Part shown: piece after piece, positions 20,937 through 30,654 of the stretch | Layout of the letters: every line of letters starts with the position of its first letter | Numbering within the stretch: position 1 is the stretch's first letter | Position numbers and translations under genes: made by a program | Source of the DNA: Prado023 sp963753075 | GTDB lineage: Bacteria; Actinomycetota; Actinomycetes; S36-B12; CAIYMF01 | DNA: 64,000 nucleotides | Direction of reading: 5' to 3' | NCBI GenBank assembly: GCA_963753075.1 | Contig: CAVWAR010000017.1 | Location: 248,001-312,000 of the forward strand | Notes under the pieces: model-generated | What the model saw: only the letters and a program-made list of their open reading frames with translations | What the model was told of the DNA's origin: nothing | Database searches by the model: none

Positions 20937-22401
20937 CGACCGCCGGCGCACCGGCTCCCGGGGCGGTGCCCGCCCCGGCCGGCCCCCGCAACCCACGCCG
21001 ACGGCCCCGTCCCGCCGGATGGACCCCGCTCGCCTCGCGGCACTTGACCTGTTCCGGGCCGTGGAGCTCGACGGCGCCTACGCCAACATCGCGTGGCCCC
21101 GGATCCTGGCCCACCATGAGCTCTCCGGACGCGACGCCGGGTTCGCCACCGAGCTGGGCTATGGCGCCCTGCGCTGGAGGGGGCGCCATGACGCGATCCT
21201 GGCCGAGTGCGTGGATCGCCCGCTCGGCACGCTCCAGCCCGAGCTCCTCAACGCCCTGCGCCTGGGCGTCCACCAGCTGCACAACATGCGGGTCGGTGAT
21301 CACGCCGCGGTCTCCGAGACGGTGGAGCTCGCCGGCCAGACCGTGAACAAGGGTGCCGCCGGCTTCGCCAACGCCGTGCTGCGGAGGGTGGCTCGCGGTG
21401 GGACGGCCGAGGACTGGCTGGACCACCTCGTCGCCTCAGGGTCAGTGCCCACGCTCGAGTCCGACCCGGTGACCCACCTGTCAGTGTCCACATCACATCC
21501 GGCGTGGATCGTACGTGCTGTCCATGATGCGCTGACGGCCTCGCAACCCGAGCGCACCTGGGCCGACACCGCCACCGAGCTTCTGGCGGACAACCGGGCA
21601 GGTGCGGTGACGCTGGTCAGCCGGACGACGGAGCGCGAGGAGCTGATGGACAGGTTGGCCGAACAGGGCGTCTCCGCCCGTCCCGGTGACCTGTCACGCC
21701 TGGCGGTCCGGATCGACGCGGTCAACCCCGGCGCCCTCCCCGAGGTCGCCACGGGTGCCGCCGGCGTCCAGGACGAGGGCAGCCAGGTCGTGGCGCTGGC
21801 GCTGGCTGATGCGGCACTCGACGGTCCCGACGTCCGCTGGCTGGACATGTGCGCCGGGCCGGGGGGCAAGGCGGCCCTCCTCGCCGGTCAGGCCGCGGAG
21901 CGGGGCGGCACCCTGACCGCCGTCGAGCTGCACGCCCACCGGGGCGACCTGGTCGCGGCATCCCTGCGGCCCATCCGAGGCCGGCACGAGGTGCTGGTTG
22001 CCGACGCCACGACCGACGACATCGGCACCGGGTACGACCGGGTGCTGGTCGATGCCCCATGCACAGGCCTGGGAGCCCTGCGCAGGCGCCCGGAGGCGAG
22101 GTGGCGCCGGACGCCCGGTGACCTCGCCGAACTGACGGCCCTGCAGCGTCGGTTGCTGGCCCGGGCCCTCGAGGTGGTCCGTCCCGGTGGGCTCGTGCTC
22201 TACGTGACCTGCTCACCGCACCTGGCCGAGACGCGGGAAGTGGTTGCCGACGTTCAGCGGCTCGGCGGGACTGTCGTCCCGATTGACCAGTGTCCGGAGC
22301 TGGACCTCCCTCCGGGGTCAATCGCCGGGCCGCACCTGAGGCTCTGGCCCGCCGAGCACGACACCGACGGGATGTTCGCGGCACTCATCCGCCGGGATTG
22401 A
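20929..22401 (+). CDS. rsmB: 16S rRNA m5C967 methyltransferase (RsmB/Sun)
   Basis: It methylates C967 of 16S rRNA using SAM. About 490 residues from a TTG at 20929 overlapping fmt; ATG at 21019 is a shorter option, since the first 30 residues are basic low complexity. The NusB-like N-terminal domain (about 31-165) is followed by the methyltransferase domain: DEGSQVVAL, DMCAGPGGKAALLAG (SAM motif I), VDAPCTGLGALRRRPEARWR (catalytic PC) and YVTCSPHLAET (second catalytic Cys). The last 17 bases overlap the convergent MFS gene. Confidence 0.93.
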   Translation: MADDRRRTGSRGGARPGRPPQPTPTAPSRRMDPARLAALDLFRAVELDGAYANIAWPRILAHHELSGRDAGFATELGYGALRWRGRHDAILAECVDRPLGTLQPELLNALRLGVHQLHNMRVGDHAAVSETVELAGQTVNKGAAGFANAVLRRVARGGTAEDWLDHLVASGSVPTLESDPVTHLSVSTSHPAWIVRAVHDALTASQPERTWADTATELLADNRAGAVTLVSRTTEREELMDRLAEQGVSARPGDLSRLAVRIDAVNPGALPEVATGAAGVQDEGSQVVALALADAALDGPDVRWLDMCAGPGGKAALLAGQAAERGGTLTAVELHAHRGDLVAASLRPIRGRHEVLVADATTDDIGTGYDRVLVDAPCTGLGALRRRPEARWRRTPGDLAELTALQRRLLARALEVVRPGGLVLYVTCSPHLAETREVVADVQRLGGTVVPIDQCPELDLPPGSIAGPHLRLWPAEHDTDGMFAALIRRD

Positions 22402-23644
22402 TCCCGAGGGCACCCGCCGCGTCGGAGTCGAGCCGGCGCCCGAAGAGCCACAGGCCGCCCGCACAGCCGGCGGCGACGGTCCCCGACACGAGCAGGGGCA
22501 CAACTCCGGATCCGGGTCCAGCCGTCCACAGCAGCCCGGCCCAGAGCCCGGCGATGAGGATCCCGACCCCGGCCAGGCCCTGGAAGAGTCCCTGGGCATG
22601 CCCGCGGACCGCCGGCGGAGCCAGCGAGGTGATCCAGGCCTTGCCGACCCCATCGGTGATCCCGGCGAAACCGCCGTAGATGACCAGCACGGCAATGACC
22701 GCCCATCCGCCGTCAACCAGCCCGAGGCCGATGTAGCCGATGGAGAAGCACACCAGCCCCAGGGCGTACACGCGCGACCGCGGCCATCGGTCGCTCAGCG
22801 ATCCCGCTGGAAAGGCGACTGCGGCGCTGGCCAGGTTCATCAGGGCATAGGCGCCGGCGACCTGCGCGGCACTGAAGCCGAGCTCGTTGACCCTCAGGAG
22901 GATCAGCGCATCGGGGAAGTTGACCATCGCGAAGAGCCCCAGCACCGTCGCCAGGGCGCGCACCTGCCGGGGCAGGGGCGCGCGCGCCTGCTCCCGACCG
23001 GTGTCGTGCACTGATCTGCCCCGTCCCCGTGCGCCGCGCCGTGACGCCGGGGTCCTGGGCTCCCGCGTGAAGCCGACGAGGGCAACGCTGATCAGTGCGG
23101 GGATCACCGCGATCCACAGGGCCACGCCCACGTCGTTGCCCGACGCTGTCAGGATTGCCAGACCCAGCAGAGGGCCGATCACGGCACCGAGGGTGTCGGC
23201 GGCCCGGTGGAACCCGAACACCCGGCCGACGGAATCGGGTGGGACGCCCTCAGCCAGCAGCGCGTCGCGCGGAGCTCCACGGATGCCCTTGCCGATGCGG
23301 TCTGTGACCCGGCCGCCGAGGACCACCGGCCACGAGGCAGCCGCCGCGATGATCACCTTCCCCAGAGCAGCGAGCCCATAGCCGGCGGTCACGGCCGGCT
23401 TGCGCCCGAATCGGTCCGACCACCGCCCCGAGAGGTACTTCAGCGCGGCCGCCACGCCTTCGGCGACCCCCTCAACGAGACCAACGACAGCGGCCGGAGC
23501 CCCCAGGCTCGTGGTCAGCAGGATGGGGATCAGCGGATACATCAGCTCACTTGCCGTGTCCTGGGCCAGGGACACCGCGGAGAGAACCTTGACGTTGCGG
23601 GTCAGCCAGGGTCGCGTCGATCCGTCGGAGTCCGTGGCCGCCAC
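22385..23644 (-). CDS. MFS transporter
   Basis: A 419-residue major-facilitator protein with about 11-12 hydrophobic segments. The inter-helix motif GRWSDRFGRKPAV and the RIGKGIRGAPRDALLAEG segment are typical of a subfamily of drug/metabolite exporters. The substrate is unknown. Divergent from sigR. The GTG start has a -10 7 bases upstream, so it is probably leaderless. Confidence 0.85.
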   Translation of the reverse strand: MAATDSDGSTRPWLTRNVKVLSAVSLAQDTASELMYPLIPILLTTSLGAPAAVVGLVEGVAEGVAAALKYLSGRWSDRFGRKPAVTAGYGLAALGKVIIAAAASWPVVLGGRVTDRIGKGIRGAPRDALLAEGVPPDSVGRVFGFHRAADTLGAVIGPLLGLAILTASGNDVGVALWIAVIPALISVALVGFTREPRTPASRRGARGRGRSVHDTGREQARAPLPRQVRALATVLGLFAMVNFPDALILLRVNELGFSAAQVAGAYALMNLASAAVAFPAGSLSDRWPRSRVYALGLVCFSIGYIGLGLVDGGWAVIAVLVIYGGFAGITDGVGKAWITSLAPPAVRGHAQGLFQGLAGVGILIAGLWAGLLWTAGPGSGVVPLLVSGTVAAGCAGGLWLFGRRLDSDAAGALGINPGG

Positions 23645-23651
23645 GTCGACC

Positions 23652-23657
23652 AGCCTA
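23652..23657 (-). promoter_or_regulatory. Leaderless -10 of the MFS gene
   Basis: TAGGCT on the minus strand stands 7 bases before the GTG at 23644, with no SD between. It lies about 25 bases from the divergent SigR-type promoter, so the two promoters may interfere. Confidence 0.55.
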
Positions 23658-23681
23658 GGACTGCGCAGACCAACCGCGGGC

Positions 23682-23708
23682 GGGAATGGCAGCCGGTCGC
23701 CGTGTGTT
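23682..23708 (+). promoter_or_regulatory. SigR/SigH-type promoter of sigR
   Basis: GGGAAT (23682-23687), exactly 18 bases, then GTT (23706-23708). This is the consensus for actinobacterial thiol-stress sigma factors (GGAAT-N18-GTT). It implies that SigR activates its own gene when RsrA is oxidised. Transcription would start near 23714 and include the TTG starts upstream of the ATG. Confidence 0.85.
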
Positions 23709-23791
23709 GACCTGACCGGACGATGAGGAGTTGACCTTGCTGGTTCACATGCACGACGAGCCCCGCACCGGGGCTGCCACCGGGTTGCCGC

Positions 23792-23797
23792 TAGGCT
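23792..23797 (+). promoter_or_regulatory. Second, leaderless -10 of sigR
   Basis: TAGGCT ends 8 bases before the ATG at 23806, so basal transcription could give a leaderless mRNA for the short SigR form. The arrangement resembles sigRp1/sigRp2 of Streptomyces coelicolor. Confidence 0.55.
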
Positions 23798-23805
23798 CTC
23801 CAGGT

Positions 23806-24417
23806 ATGACCGCCACCCCGCCTCCGACTGAGTCGGACGCCGCGCGGTCAGCGCGTTTCGAGCGGGACGCCCTGCCCCACCTGGACTCCCTGTACAACGC
23901 GGCGCTGAAGCTCACACGGAACCCGGCCGAGGCTGAGGACCTGGTCCAGGAGACCTTCCTCAAGGCGTTCGCGTCCTTCCACCAGTACAAGGACGGCACC
24001 AACCTGCGTGCCTGGTTGTACCGGATCCAGACCAACACGTTCATCAACACCTATCGGAAGAAGCAGCGCGAGCCGCTGCAGTCCTCGACCGACGACGTCG
24101 AGGACTGGCAGATGGCCCGCGCCGAGGGGCATACGTCCGGTGGCCTGCGCTCTGCTGAGGCGCAAGCCCTGGACAGCCTGCCCGACTCCGACGTGACGGC
24201 CGCGCTTGCGGCCCTGCCGGAGGAGTTCCGCATGGCGGTCTACTACGCCGATGTCGAGGGCTTCGCCTACAAGGAGATCGCCGAGATCATGGGCACTCCG
24301 GTCGGGACGGTGATGTCGCGCCTGCACCGTGGGCGCAAGCTGCTCCGCGCGACGCTTGAGGACTACGCGGTCGACCGCGGCCTGATCCCGAGCACATCAC
24401 AGGGGGACAAGTCATGA
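23806..24417 (+). CDS. sigR: ECF sigma factor SigR/SigH (thiol-oxidative stress)
   Basis: It directs RNA polymerase to oxidative/thiol stress promoters. About 203 residues from the ATG. Region 2 has LYNAALKLTRNPAEAEDLVQETFLKAF and LRAWLYRIQTNTFINTYRK. Region 4 has LPEEFRMAVYYADVEGFAYKEIAEIMGTPVGTVMSRLHRGRKLLR. TTG at 23737, with SD GAGGAG 6 bases upstream, would add 23 residues, like the unstable long isoform of Streptomyces. It is coupled to its zinc anti-sigma gene by ATGA. Confidence 0.95.
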   Translation: MTATPPPTESDAARSARFERDALPHLDSLYNAALKLTRNPAEAEDLVQETFLKAFASFHQYKDGTNLRAWLYRIQTNTFINTYRKKQREPLQSSTDDVEDWQMARAEGHTSGGLRSAEAQALDSLPDSDVTAALAALPEEFRMAVYYADVEGFAYKEIAEIMGTPVGTVMSRLHRGRKLLRATLEDYAVDRGLIPSTSQGDKS

Positions 24418-24686
24418 GTTGCGGAAACCCTCATGAGCTGGACTGCCAGGAGGCGCTGAACCACCTGTACGAGTTTCTCGACGGGGAGGTCGGTCCCAAG
24501 GACCACGCGCAGATCTCCCAGCACCTCGAGGAGTGCGGGCCCTGTTTGCAGGAGTACGACGTCGAGCGGATCGTGAAGACCATCGTGGCGCGGTCGTGCT
24601 GCGAGGTGGCACCGGGCCAGCTCCGGTCCAAGCTCGTTGCTGAGTTGGCGAGTGTGCGGATCCAGATCGACCGTCCCGGGCAGTGA
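24414..24686 (+). CDS. rsrA: Anti-sigma factor RsrA/RshA (zinc, redox switch)
   Basis: It binds and inhibits SigR and releases it when its thiols are oxidised. 90 residues. Cysteines and histidines at C3, H7, C11, H37, C41 and C44 match S. coelicolor RsrA numbering exactly, including the HxxxCxxC motif (HLEECGPC). Further Cys at about 62-63 (SCCE) are the resolving or extra thiols. The start overlaps the sigR stop. Confidence 0.96.
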   Translation: MSCGNPHELDCQEALNHLYEFLDGEVGPKDHAQISQHLEECGPCLQEYDVERIVKTIVARSCCEVAPGQLRSKLVAELASVRIQIDRPGQ

Positions 24687-24732
24687 CGAGTGGCGCGGCC
24701 GCTCACGGGCAGCCGTGCGGCAGGATGGCCCC

Positions 24733-25191
24733 GTGCACCTGTCGACGTACCTGACCGATCCCAGCGCCCGGCCGATTGTGGTCGCCGACGCGTGCGCGCT
24801 CGTCGACGACGAGGTGTTGCGCGCCTCGGGGATCTCCGGGATGGCCGTGCGATCGGCCTACCGGGTGCTCATGGGCATCCGACCAGGCATCCTCCCCGCA
24901 GCCGTGGACGGGCTGCTCGACCCGTTCGCCGACCAGCTGGACCCCTTCTACCAGCAGCACGTGACCAGCGGCCGCCCCCTGGGCGAGATCCTGGCCGAGC
25001 AGCGCACCAGCATGGCGGATGCGCTGCTGTCGATCACCGACGACCGGGCTGAGCGGACCAGCCAGGCCACCCTGCGCCGCGCGTACCGACGGGTGCGTGG
25101 CTCCGCGCGCGGGTACGTCGAGGAGGCTGCCCCGGGCATCGCCGGGCTGATCGACGCACATACGCCGACCAGGACAGACCCGCTGGCCTGA
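24733..25191 (+). CDS. Conserved small protein, DUF6918-like
   Basis: 152 residues, no signal peptide or membrane segment. The N-terminal pattern PIVVADACALVDDEVLRASGISG, then VRSAYRVLMGIRPG, resembles an actinobacterial family of unknown function (DUF6918, recalled and not searched). The GTG start has CAGGAT 6 bases upstream, so it may be leaderless. It follows rsrA by 46 bases and could also be read from the sigR transcript. Function unknown. Confidence 0.6.
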   Translation: MHLSTYLTDPSARPIVVADACALVDDEVLRASGISGMAVRSAYRVLMGIRPGILPAAVDGLLDPFADQLDPFYQQHVTSGRPLGEILAEQRTSMADALLSITDDRAERTSQATLRRAYRRVRGSARGYVEEAAPGIAGLIDAHTPTRTDPLA

Positions 25192-25243
25192 CGCGCCGCT
25201 GCCCCACGCGGAGGCGCCGCTGGTCGGCCCGGGTTGTCCCCGG

Positions 25244-25441
25244 TTACGTGGTCGGCGGCTCCGCGGAGCCGCGCACCGGGCCGAACAGTCCCATCAGCAG
25301 ACCCAGCACCACGAATCCGACCACCACCAGGTCGCCCGGAATCGGCACGTCGTAGAGGACGACCATCAGCATGGCCCCCATTCCCAGCAGCAGCCCCGCC
25401 AGCGCGCCACGGATCGGTCGACGATGTCGTTCGAGGGCCAT
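25244..25441 (-). CDS. Small membrane protein, two transmembrane segments
   Basis: 65 residues. A basic N-terminus (MALERHRRPIRG) is followed by two hydrophobic helices, GALAGLLLGMGAMLMVVL and GDLVVVGFVVLGLLMGLF, joined by a short YDVPIP loop. It lies 5 bases downstream of the secreted protein gene on the same strand, so the two are probably co-transcribed and may work together at the membrane. Not recognised. Confidence 0.6.
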   Translation of the reverse strand: MALERHRRPIRGALAGLLLGMGAMLMVVLYDVPIPGDLVVVGFVVLGLLMGLFGPVRGSAEPPTT

Positions 25442-25446
25442 GCCAC

Positions 25447-26067
25447 TCACCCCTTCCCCGGGCGCATGGTTGGTCGGGCCAGGAGCAGCCCGGTGAAGCC
25501 GAGCAGGATCAAGGTCAGCGCGACCCACCACGTGACGCTCGACATCGGGTTGTCCGTGATGGTCACGAATCCTGATCCCACACAGGACCCGGCCTCGCCA
25601 GTGACCGTCCACTCAACCTTGTAGGTGCCCGTTGTCAGTGCGACGGGCACGAGGTCGGAGGGGACCACGGTCCCATCTGACGCGGTCTTGCCGTCCTCGT
25701 TGCTGACATCACCGGAGAAGGCTGCGCCCGACGCGAGCTTCACGAGGCTCCGGAAGACCACCCCGCCCCCCTGCGGCGAGACCGTCACCTCGTAGGTGCC
25801 GTTCTGGAGCACCTCATCGGTCGAGCCGGACCACTCGATGGTGCCGTCCCAGAGCATGTCCAGGGGGTCGTCCTCGGTCCCACCTGCTCCCGGCGCCTCT
25901 GCGGTGTCGATGGGGATCCCGTCGGTGTCGTACGACGTGGCCTGCCCCTGGCATCCGCTGGCGTCTGCTGCCCAGGCCGATGGTGCCAGGGCAGCGGACG
26001 CTGCCAGGACCACGCCGGCGGTGACAGCGACAAGGATCCTCTGCCTCATGCATCTGGCTGTACGCAT
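25447..26067 (-). CDS. Secreted protein with C-terminal membrane anchor
   Basis: 206 residues, not recognised. The signal peptide (about 1-33) contains ILVAVTAGVVLAASAALAPSAWA and ends at an AxA-type site before DASGCQGQ. A beta-rich outer domain with one Cys near each end (a likely disulfide, GCQG and GSCVGSG) follows. A membrane helix (VTWWVALTLILLGFTGLLLA) and a short basic tail come last. The ATG at 26067 was chosen because GGAGG stands 4 bases upstream; longer starts to 26091 lack an SD. It is likely exposed on the cell surface. Confidence 0.7.
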   Translation of the reverse strand: MRTARCMRQRILVAVTAGVVLAASAALAPSAWAADASGCQGQATSYDTDGIPIDTAEAPGAGGTEDDPLDMLWDGTIEWSGSTDEVLQNGTYEVTVSPQGGGVVFRSLVKLASGAAFSGDVSNEDGKTASDGTVVPSDLVPVALTTGTYKVEWTVTGEAGSCVGSGFVTITDNPMSSVTWWVALTLILLGFTGLLLARPTMRPGKG

Positions 26068-26239
26068 CAGTCCTCCCACGGTCATCTCCACGCTAGGGCG
26101 CGGAAACGGCTACGGGTAGGGACTTTCGTCCGTTGGAGCGGGGTCCCCAGCGGGCCGGCGCGGAGCTGGGTGCGCCCAGATTTCGCCCGCGGTGGCAGCG
26201 CGTGCGACCATGGTTCATCCATGGACCTGAGGAGTCGAC

Positions 26240-26314
26240 ATGAGCAAGCGGACACGCAAGCGCCGCGCCCGCAAGGGCAGCGGAGCCAATCACGGCAAGC
26301 GTCCCAACGCCTGA
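26240..26314 (+). CDS. Ribosomal protein bL37
   Basis: 24 residues, very basic, ending in GANHGKRPNA. This matches the small actinobacterial large-subunit protein bL37 first seen in mycobacterial ribosome structures. It starts MSKRTRKRRARKG. SD GAGGAG is 6 bases before the ATG. Genes of this size are commonly missed by automatic callers. Confidence 0.85.
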   Translation: MSKRTRKRRARKGSGANHGKRPNA

Positions 26315-26399
26315 GGGGATCGTCGGACCGCGGCATCCCCGCGCTACTCCGTTCGGGGTAACGGTCAAGACCTGCCGCCCATGGGTCGAAGAGATCTCC

Positions 26400-27542
<1,143 letters not shown>

Positions 27543-27560
27543 ACCGGATCAGCGGGGACC

Positions 27561-27566
27561 TACGCT
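27561..27566 (+). promoter_or_regulatory. Leaderless -10 of the thioesterase gene
   Basis: TACGCT lies 7 bases before the GTG at 27574. No SD is seen. Confidence 0.5.
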
Positions 27567-27573
27567 TGTCGAC

Positions 27574-27966
27574 GTGACCACACAGCAGTTCACCGTCACC
27601 GACGAGGACACCGCCATCGCCCTCGGCAGCGGGGACGTGCCCGTGCTTGCCACTCCTCGCCTGCTGGCGTGGATGGAGGCTGCCACCGTCTCAGCTGCGC
27701 GCCCTGGCCTGGATGCGAGCAGCACGACGGTCGGGATCGAGGTGTGGATGCGTCACCGCCGGGCATCCGCGGTGGGAGCACACGTCGAGGTGGAGGTCAC
27801 CGAGGTCACCGAGCAGGACCGGGGCCTGACCTTCGACGTCGTCGCCCGGGAGGTCACACAGATTTCGGGGGACGGCGGACCCGGCGCTGAGATCCGTGTC
27901 CCGATCGCCTCGGGCCGGGTGGTCCGGGCGATCGTAGACCGGAGCAGCTTCCTCAGCAGGCTCTGA
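27574..27966 (+). CDS. Hotdog-fold thioesterase, FlK family
   Basis: 130 residues. The pattern VTDEDTAIALGSGDVPVLATPRLLAWMEAAT, then SSTTVGIEVWMRHRRASAVGAHVEVEVTEV, is that of small acyl-CoA thioesterases related to fluoroacetyl-CoA thioesterase FlK. The start of the helix (TPRLLAWMEAA) holds the usual catalytic Thr/Glu region. Substrate unknown; such genes are widespread housekeeping thioesterases in actinobacteria. Confidence 0.75.
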   Translation: MTTQQFTVTDEDTAIALGSGDVPVLATPRLLAWMEAATVSAARPGLDASSTTVGIEVWMRHRRASAVGAHVEVEVTEVTEQDRGLTFDVVAREVTQISGDGGPGAEIRVPIASGRVVRAIVDRSSFLSRL

Positions 27967-28043
27967 GATCACCTCCCGCTCGCGGTCGTTGGGCGCCCTG
28001 CGCCCCGATACAGTGGGCACCCCCCGATGTGAAGGATCAACCG

Positions 28044-29093
28044 ATGGCCGAGGACCGCGGCGCCCTGATGGCCGCCGAGATCGCCGAGCAGCCCGAGGCG
28101 CTGGCCCGCCTTCTGGTCCCCGAATCGCTGGAGCGGGTCCACGAGATTGTCGGGACCATCGCCGAGCGCAGCCCCCGGTTCGTCCTGCTCGCCGCTCGTG
28201 GGACCAGCGACCACGCTGCCCTGTACGCCAAGTACCTGGTCGAGGTGTCCCTGGGGCTGCCGGCTGGGCTGGCGTCTCCGTCGACGATGACGGCCTACGG
28301 GGCCCGGCCGAACCTGTCCGATGTCCTGCTGATGACGGTCAGCCAGAGCGGGGGCTCCCCGGACCTCGTGGAGACTGTCCGCACGGCCCGCGCCGGAGGG
28401 GCCACCACGCTGGCAGTCACGAACAACCCAGACAGCGCGATCGCTGCGGCCTCCGAGCTGCACCTCGACGTCCTGGCCGGGCCGGAGCGGGCGGTCGCGG
28501 CAACCAAGTCCTACTCCTCGCAGCTCCTGGCGCTCTGGCTGCTGATCGACGGCTACCGGGGCGGGGACATGTCGGCGGCCCAGGGCATCCCGGAGGCAGC
28601 GCTGTCCCTTGTCGGGCGCGGCGAGGAGGTTGCGGCCCTCGCGGCGCGGTACCGGTTCACCGACCGGCTCGTGACCACCGGTCGCGGCTACTCCTACCCC
28701 ACGGCGCGGGAGGCCGCCCTGAAGCTGATGGAGACCTCCTATGTGGCCGCCAACGCCTTCTCGGGCGCCGACCTGCTGCATGGCCCGCTGGCCATGATCG
28801 ACCACGACCATCCGGTGATCGCCGTCGTCCCGGACGGCAGGGGAGCCGAGGCGATGGCGCCGGTGCTCGAGCGACTCGCCGATCGCGGTGCCGACGTGAC
28901 TGTCTTCGGCGGTGCCCGATCAGCCGGCCTGGGCACCGTTGGCTACGACCTCGGTTGCGAGCAGGTCACCGAGGAGCTCCATCCGGTGGTCGACATCATC
29001 CCGCTGCAGCAGCTGGCGCTGCAGATGACACTTGCCCGCGGGTTCGATCCGGACTCCCCGCGAGGCCTGGCCAAGGAGACCGGGACGTTGTAG
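28044..29093 (+). CDS. SIS-domain sugar-phosphate isomerase/deaminase (GlmS-like, no glutaminase)
   Basis: 349 residues with two SIS domains. The first contains LLAARGTSDHAALYAKYLVE and VSQSGGSPDLVET. The second has TTGRGYSYPTAREAALKLMETS, the KLxE region of GlmS-type isomerases, and ends LAKETGTL. The N-terminal glutamine amidotransferase domain of GlmS is absent. It therefore probably deaminates or isomerises an amino-sugar phosphate, or is a GlcNAc-6-P type enzyme. The ATG at 28044 has SD GAAGGA 8 bases upstream; the GTG at 28029 is an alternative. Confidence 0.8.
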   Translation: MAEDRGALMAAEIAEQPEALARLLVPESLERVHEIVGTIAERSPRFVLLAARGTSDHAALYAKYLVEVSLGLPAGLASPSTMTAYGARPNLSDVLLMTVSQSGGSPDLVETVRTARAGGATTLAVTNNPDSAIAAASELHLDVLAGPERAVAATKSYSSQLLALWLLIDGYRGGDMSAAQGIPEAALSLVGRGEEVAALAARYRFTDRLVTTGRGYSYPTAREAALKLMETSYVAANAFSGADLLHGPLAMIDHDHPVIAVVPDGRGAEAMAPVLERLADRGADVTVFGGARSAGLGTVGYDLGCEQVTEELHPVVDIIPLQQLALQMTLARGFDPDSPRGLAKETGTL

Positions 29094-29150
29094 GGGCGTC
29101 TCGCGTTCGAGTGGGTTGGTGGATGCGCATCGCGCGCGGAGAGGGCAGGG

Positions 29151-30614
29151 GTGCAGGTGGCGGTGCGGACGCTGGCCGAGATCGCCGAGGATCGCACGGA
29201 TCTCGGACCTGAGGCGATCGCGCACCTCGAGTCGCTCCAGCGTGACCTCGGGCTGCTCTCCGACCTCGCCTTCTCCGACCTGATCCTGTGGCTGCCCGTC
29301 TGGAACCAGGGCGGCTTCGTCGCCGCCGCGCAGGTCCGCCCCTCCACCGCTGCCACGCGCTACCCCAACGACCTGGTCGGCACCTTCACACCGCGCGGGC
29401 GGCGCCCCGAGCTCGACCGGGCATCGTCCGCGCCGGGCCTGGGGCTTGTGGCTCCTCGGACGGATCCGCACCTGCCGGCCGGTGGTGAGGCCATCGGGAT
29501 CGGCCGAAGCGGCAACGGGCCGTGGATCGCTGCCCTGACCCGCTCGGCTGTGCCGTCCCCGCGTGCCTCAGGCACGCTGGAGCGCGCCTACCTGCGTGCC
29601 GCCGATGACCTGTTCGCGATGATCAGGGTGGGGGAGTTCCCCTACCCCGAGGTGTCGGACTCCACTGGTGCAGAGCCTCGGGTGGGGGATGGCCTCATCC
29701 GCCTTGACACCAGCGGGGTCGTGGAGTTCGCCAGCCCCAACGCGTCGTCGGCCTTCCGACGGCTGGGCCTGGCCACGGATCTCGTCGGTGCACACCTGGG
29801 GGCCGTCAGCGGGCGGATCGCAAGTCGCGGCGGTGCCGTCGACGCGAACCTGGCGCTGGTCTGCGGGGGCCGGATCCCCGGTGAGGTGGAGCTGTCCTCG
29901 GACACGGCGACGGTCACGGTCCGGGCAGTGCCGCTGCGCTCCGGGGAGGGCCTCGGCGGGTCCCTGGTCCTGGTTCGCGATGTCACCGAGCTGCGTCGGC
30001 GGGAACGGGCACTGCTGAGCAAGGACGCGACCATCCGGGAGATCCATCACCGGGTCAAGAACAACCTGCAGACGGTCGCTGCCCTGCTGCGGATGCAGGG
30101 CCGGCGGCTGGGCGAGCCGGGGGCCGCGGGAGCGCTCGCTGAGGCTGAGCGCCGGGTGGCGGCGATCGCCGTGGTACATGACCTGCTGGCACGGGCGAGC
30201 ACTGAGGAGGTCCGCTTCGACGCGGTCGCAGATCGGTTGGTGACGATGGTGCGCCAGACCTCGGCGGCCGACGCCGGTCAGCGGGTGACCGTGCGCACCG
30301 GGACGTTCGGGGATGTGTCCGCCGACGAGGCGACCGCCCTGGCGATGGCTCTGGTCGAGCTGCTGGCCAACGCCATCGAGCACGGTGCCGCGGATGTGGA
30401 GCTGCGCAGCCACCGTGACGAGGCCGGACTCCACATCGCCGTCACGGACGGGGGCGTCGGGTTCCCGGATGGCTTCACGGTCGCGCAGTCGCCGAGGCTG
30501 GGGTTGCGGATCGTCGACACGCTGATCCGTGAGGAACTCGACGGGACCCTGACGATCGGACGTGACCGCGACCGGACGACGGTCTCGATCGACCTGCCGC
30601 CGGATCGGACCTGA
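29151..30614 (+). CDS. pdtaS: Sensor histidine kinase PdtaS
   Basis: 487 residues; cytosolic, with no membrane segment. A GAF-like N-terminal domain (about 1-150, LSDLAFSDLILWLPVW) is followed by a PAS domain (about 175-280, GDGLIRLDTSGVVEFASPN). The HisKA_2 dimerisation segment IHHRVKNNLQTVAALLRMQ has the phospho-His near 298, and the HATPase has NAIEHG and DGGVGFP. The layout and residues closely follow mycobacterial PdtaS, whose partner PdtaR is an ANTAR RNA-binding regulator (not in this window). GTG start with GGAGAGGG upstream. Convergent with whiB1, as in M. tuberculosis. Confidence 0.92.
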   Translation: MQVAVRTLAEIAEDRTDLGPEAIAHLESLQRDLGLLSDLAFSDLILWLPVWNQGGFVAAAQVRPSTAATRYPNDLVGTFTPRGRRPELDRASSAPGLGLVAPRTDPHLPAGGEAIGIGRSGNGPWIAALTRSAVPSPRASGTLERAYLRAADDLFAMIRVGEFPYPEVSDSTGAEPRVGDGLIRLDTSGVVEFASPNASSAFRRLGLATDLVGAHLGAVSGRIASRGGAVDANLALVCGGRIPGEVELSSDTATVTVRAVPLRSGEGLGGSLVLVRDVTELRRRERALLSKDATIREIHHRVKNNLQTVAALLRMQGRRLGEPGAAGALAEAERRVAAIAVVHDLLARASTEEVRFDAVADRLVTMVRQTSAADAGQRVTVRTGTFGDVSADEATALAMALVELLANAIEHGAADVELRSHRDEAGLHIAVTDGGVGFPDGFTVAQSPRLGLRIVDTLIREELDGTLTIGRDRDRTTVSIDLPPDRT

Positions 30615-30622
30615 CCGATCCG

Positions 30623-30640
30623 GCGCCCGCGTGCGGGCGC
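30623..30640. terminator. Hairpin between convergent pdtaS and whiB1
   Basis: GCGCCCGC-gt-GCGGGCGC, a perfect GC-only stem between the two stop codons. It has no T-tract, so it would work as an actinobacterial-type terminator in both directions. Confidence 0.55.
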
Positions 30641-30654
30641 TGCGGCCGGGTGGG

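Noticed and set aside
27967..28043. A glmS ribozyme before the GlmS-like SIS gene.
   Set aside because: The 77-base gap is too short, and no pseudoknot core was seen. The protein also lacks the glutaminase domain.
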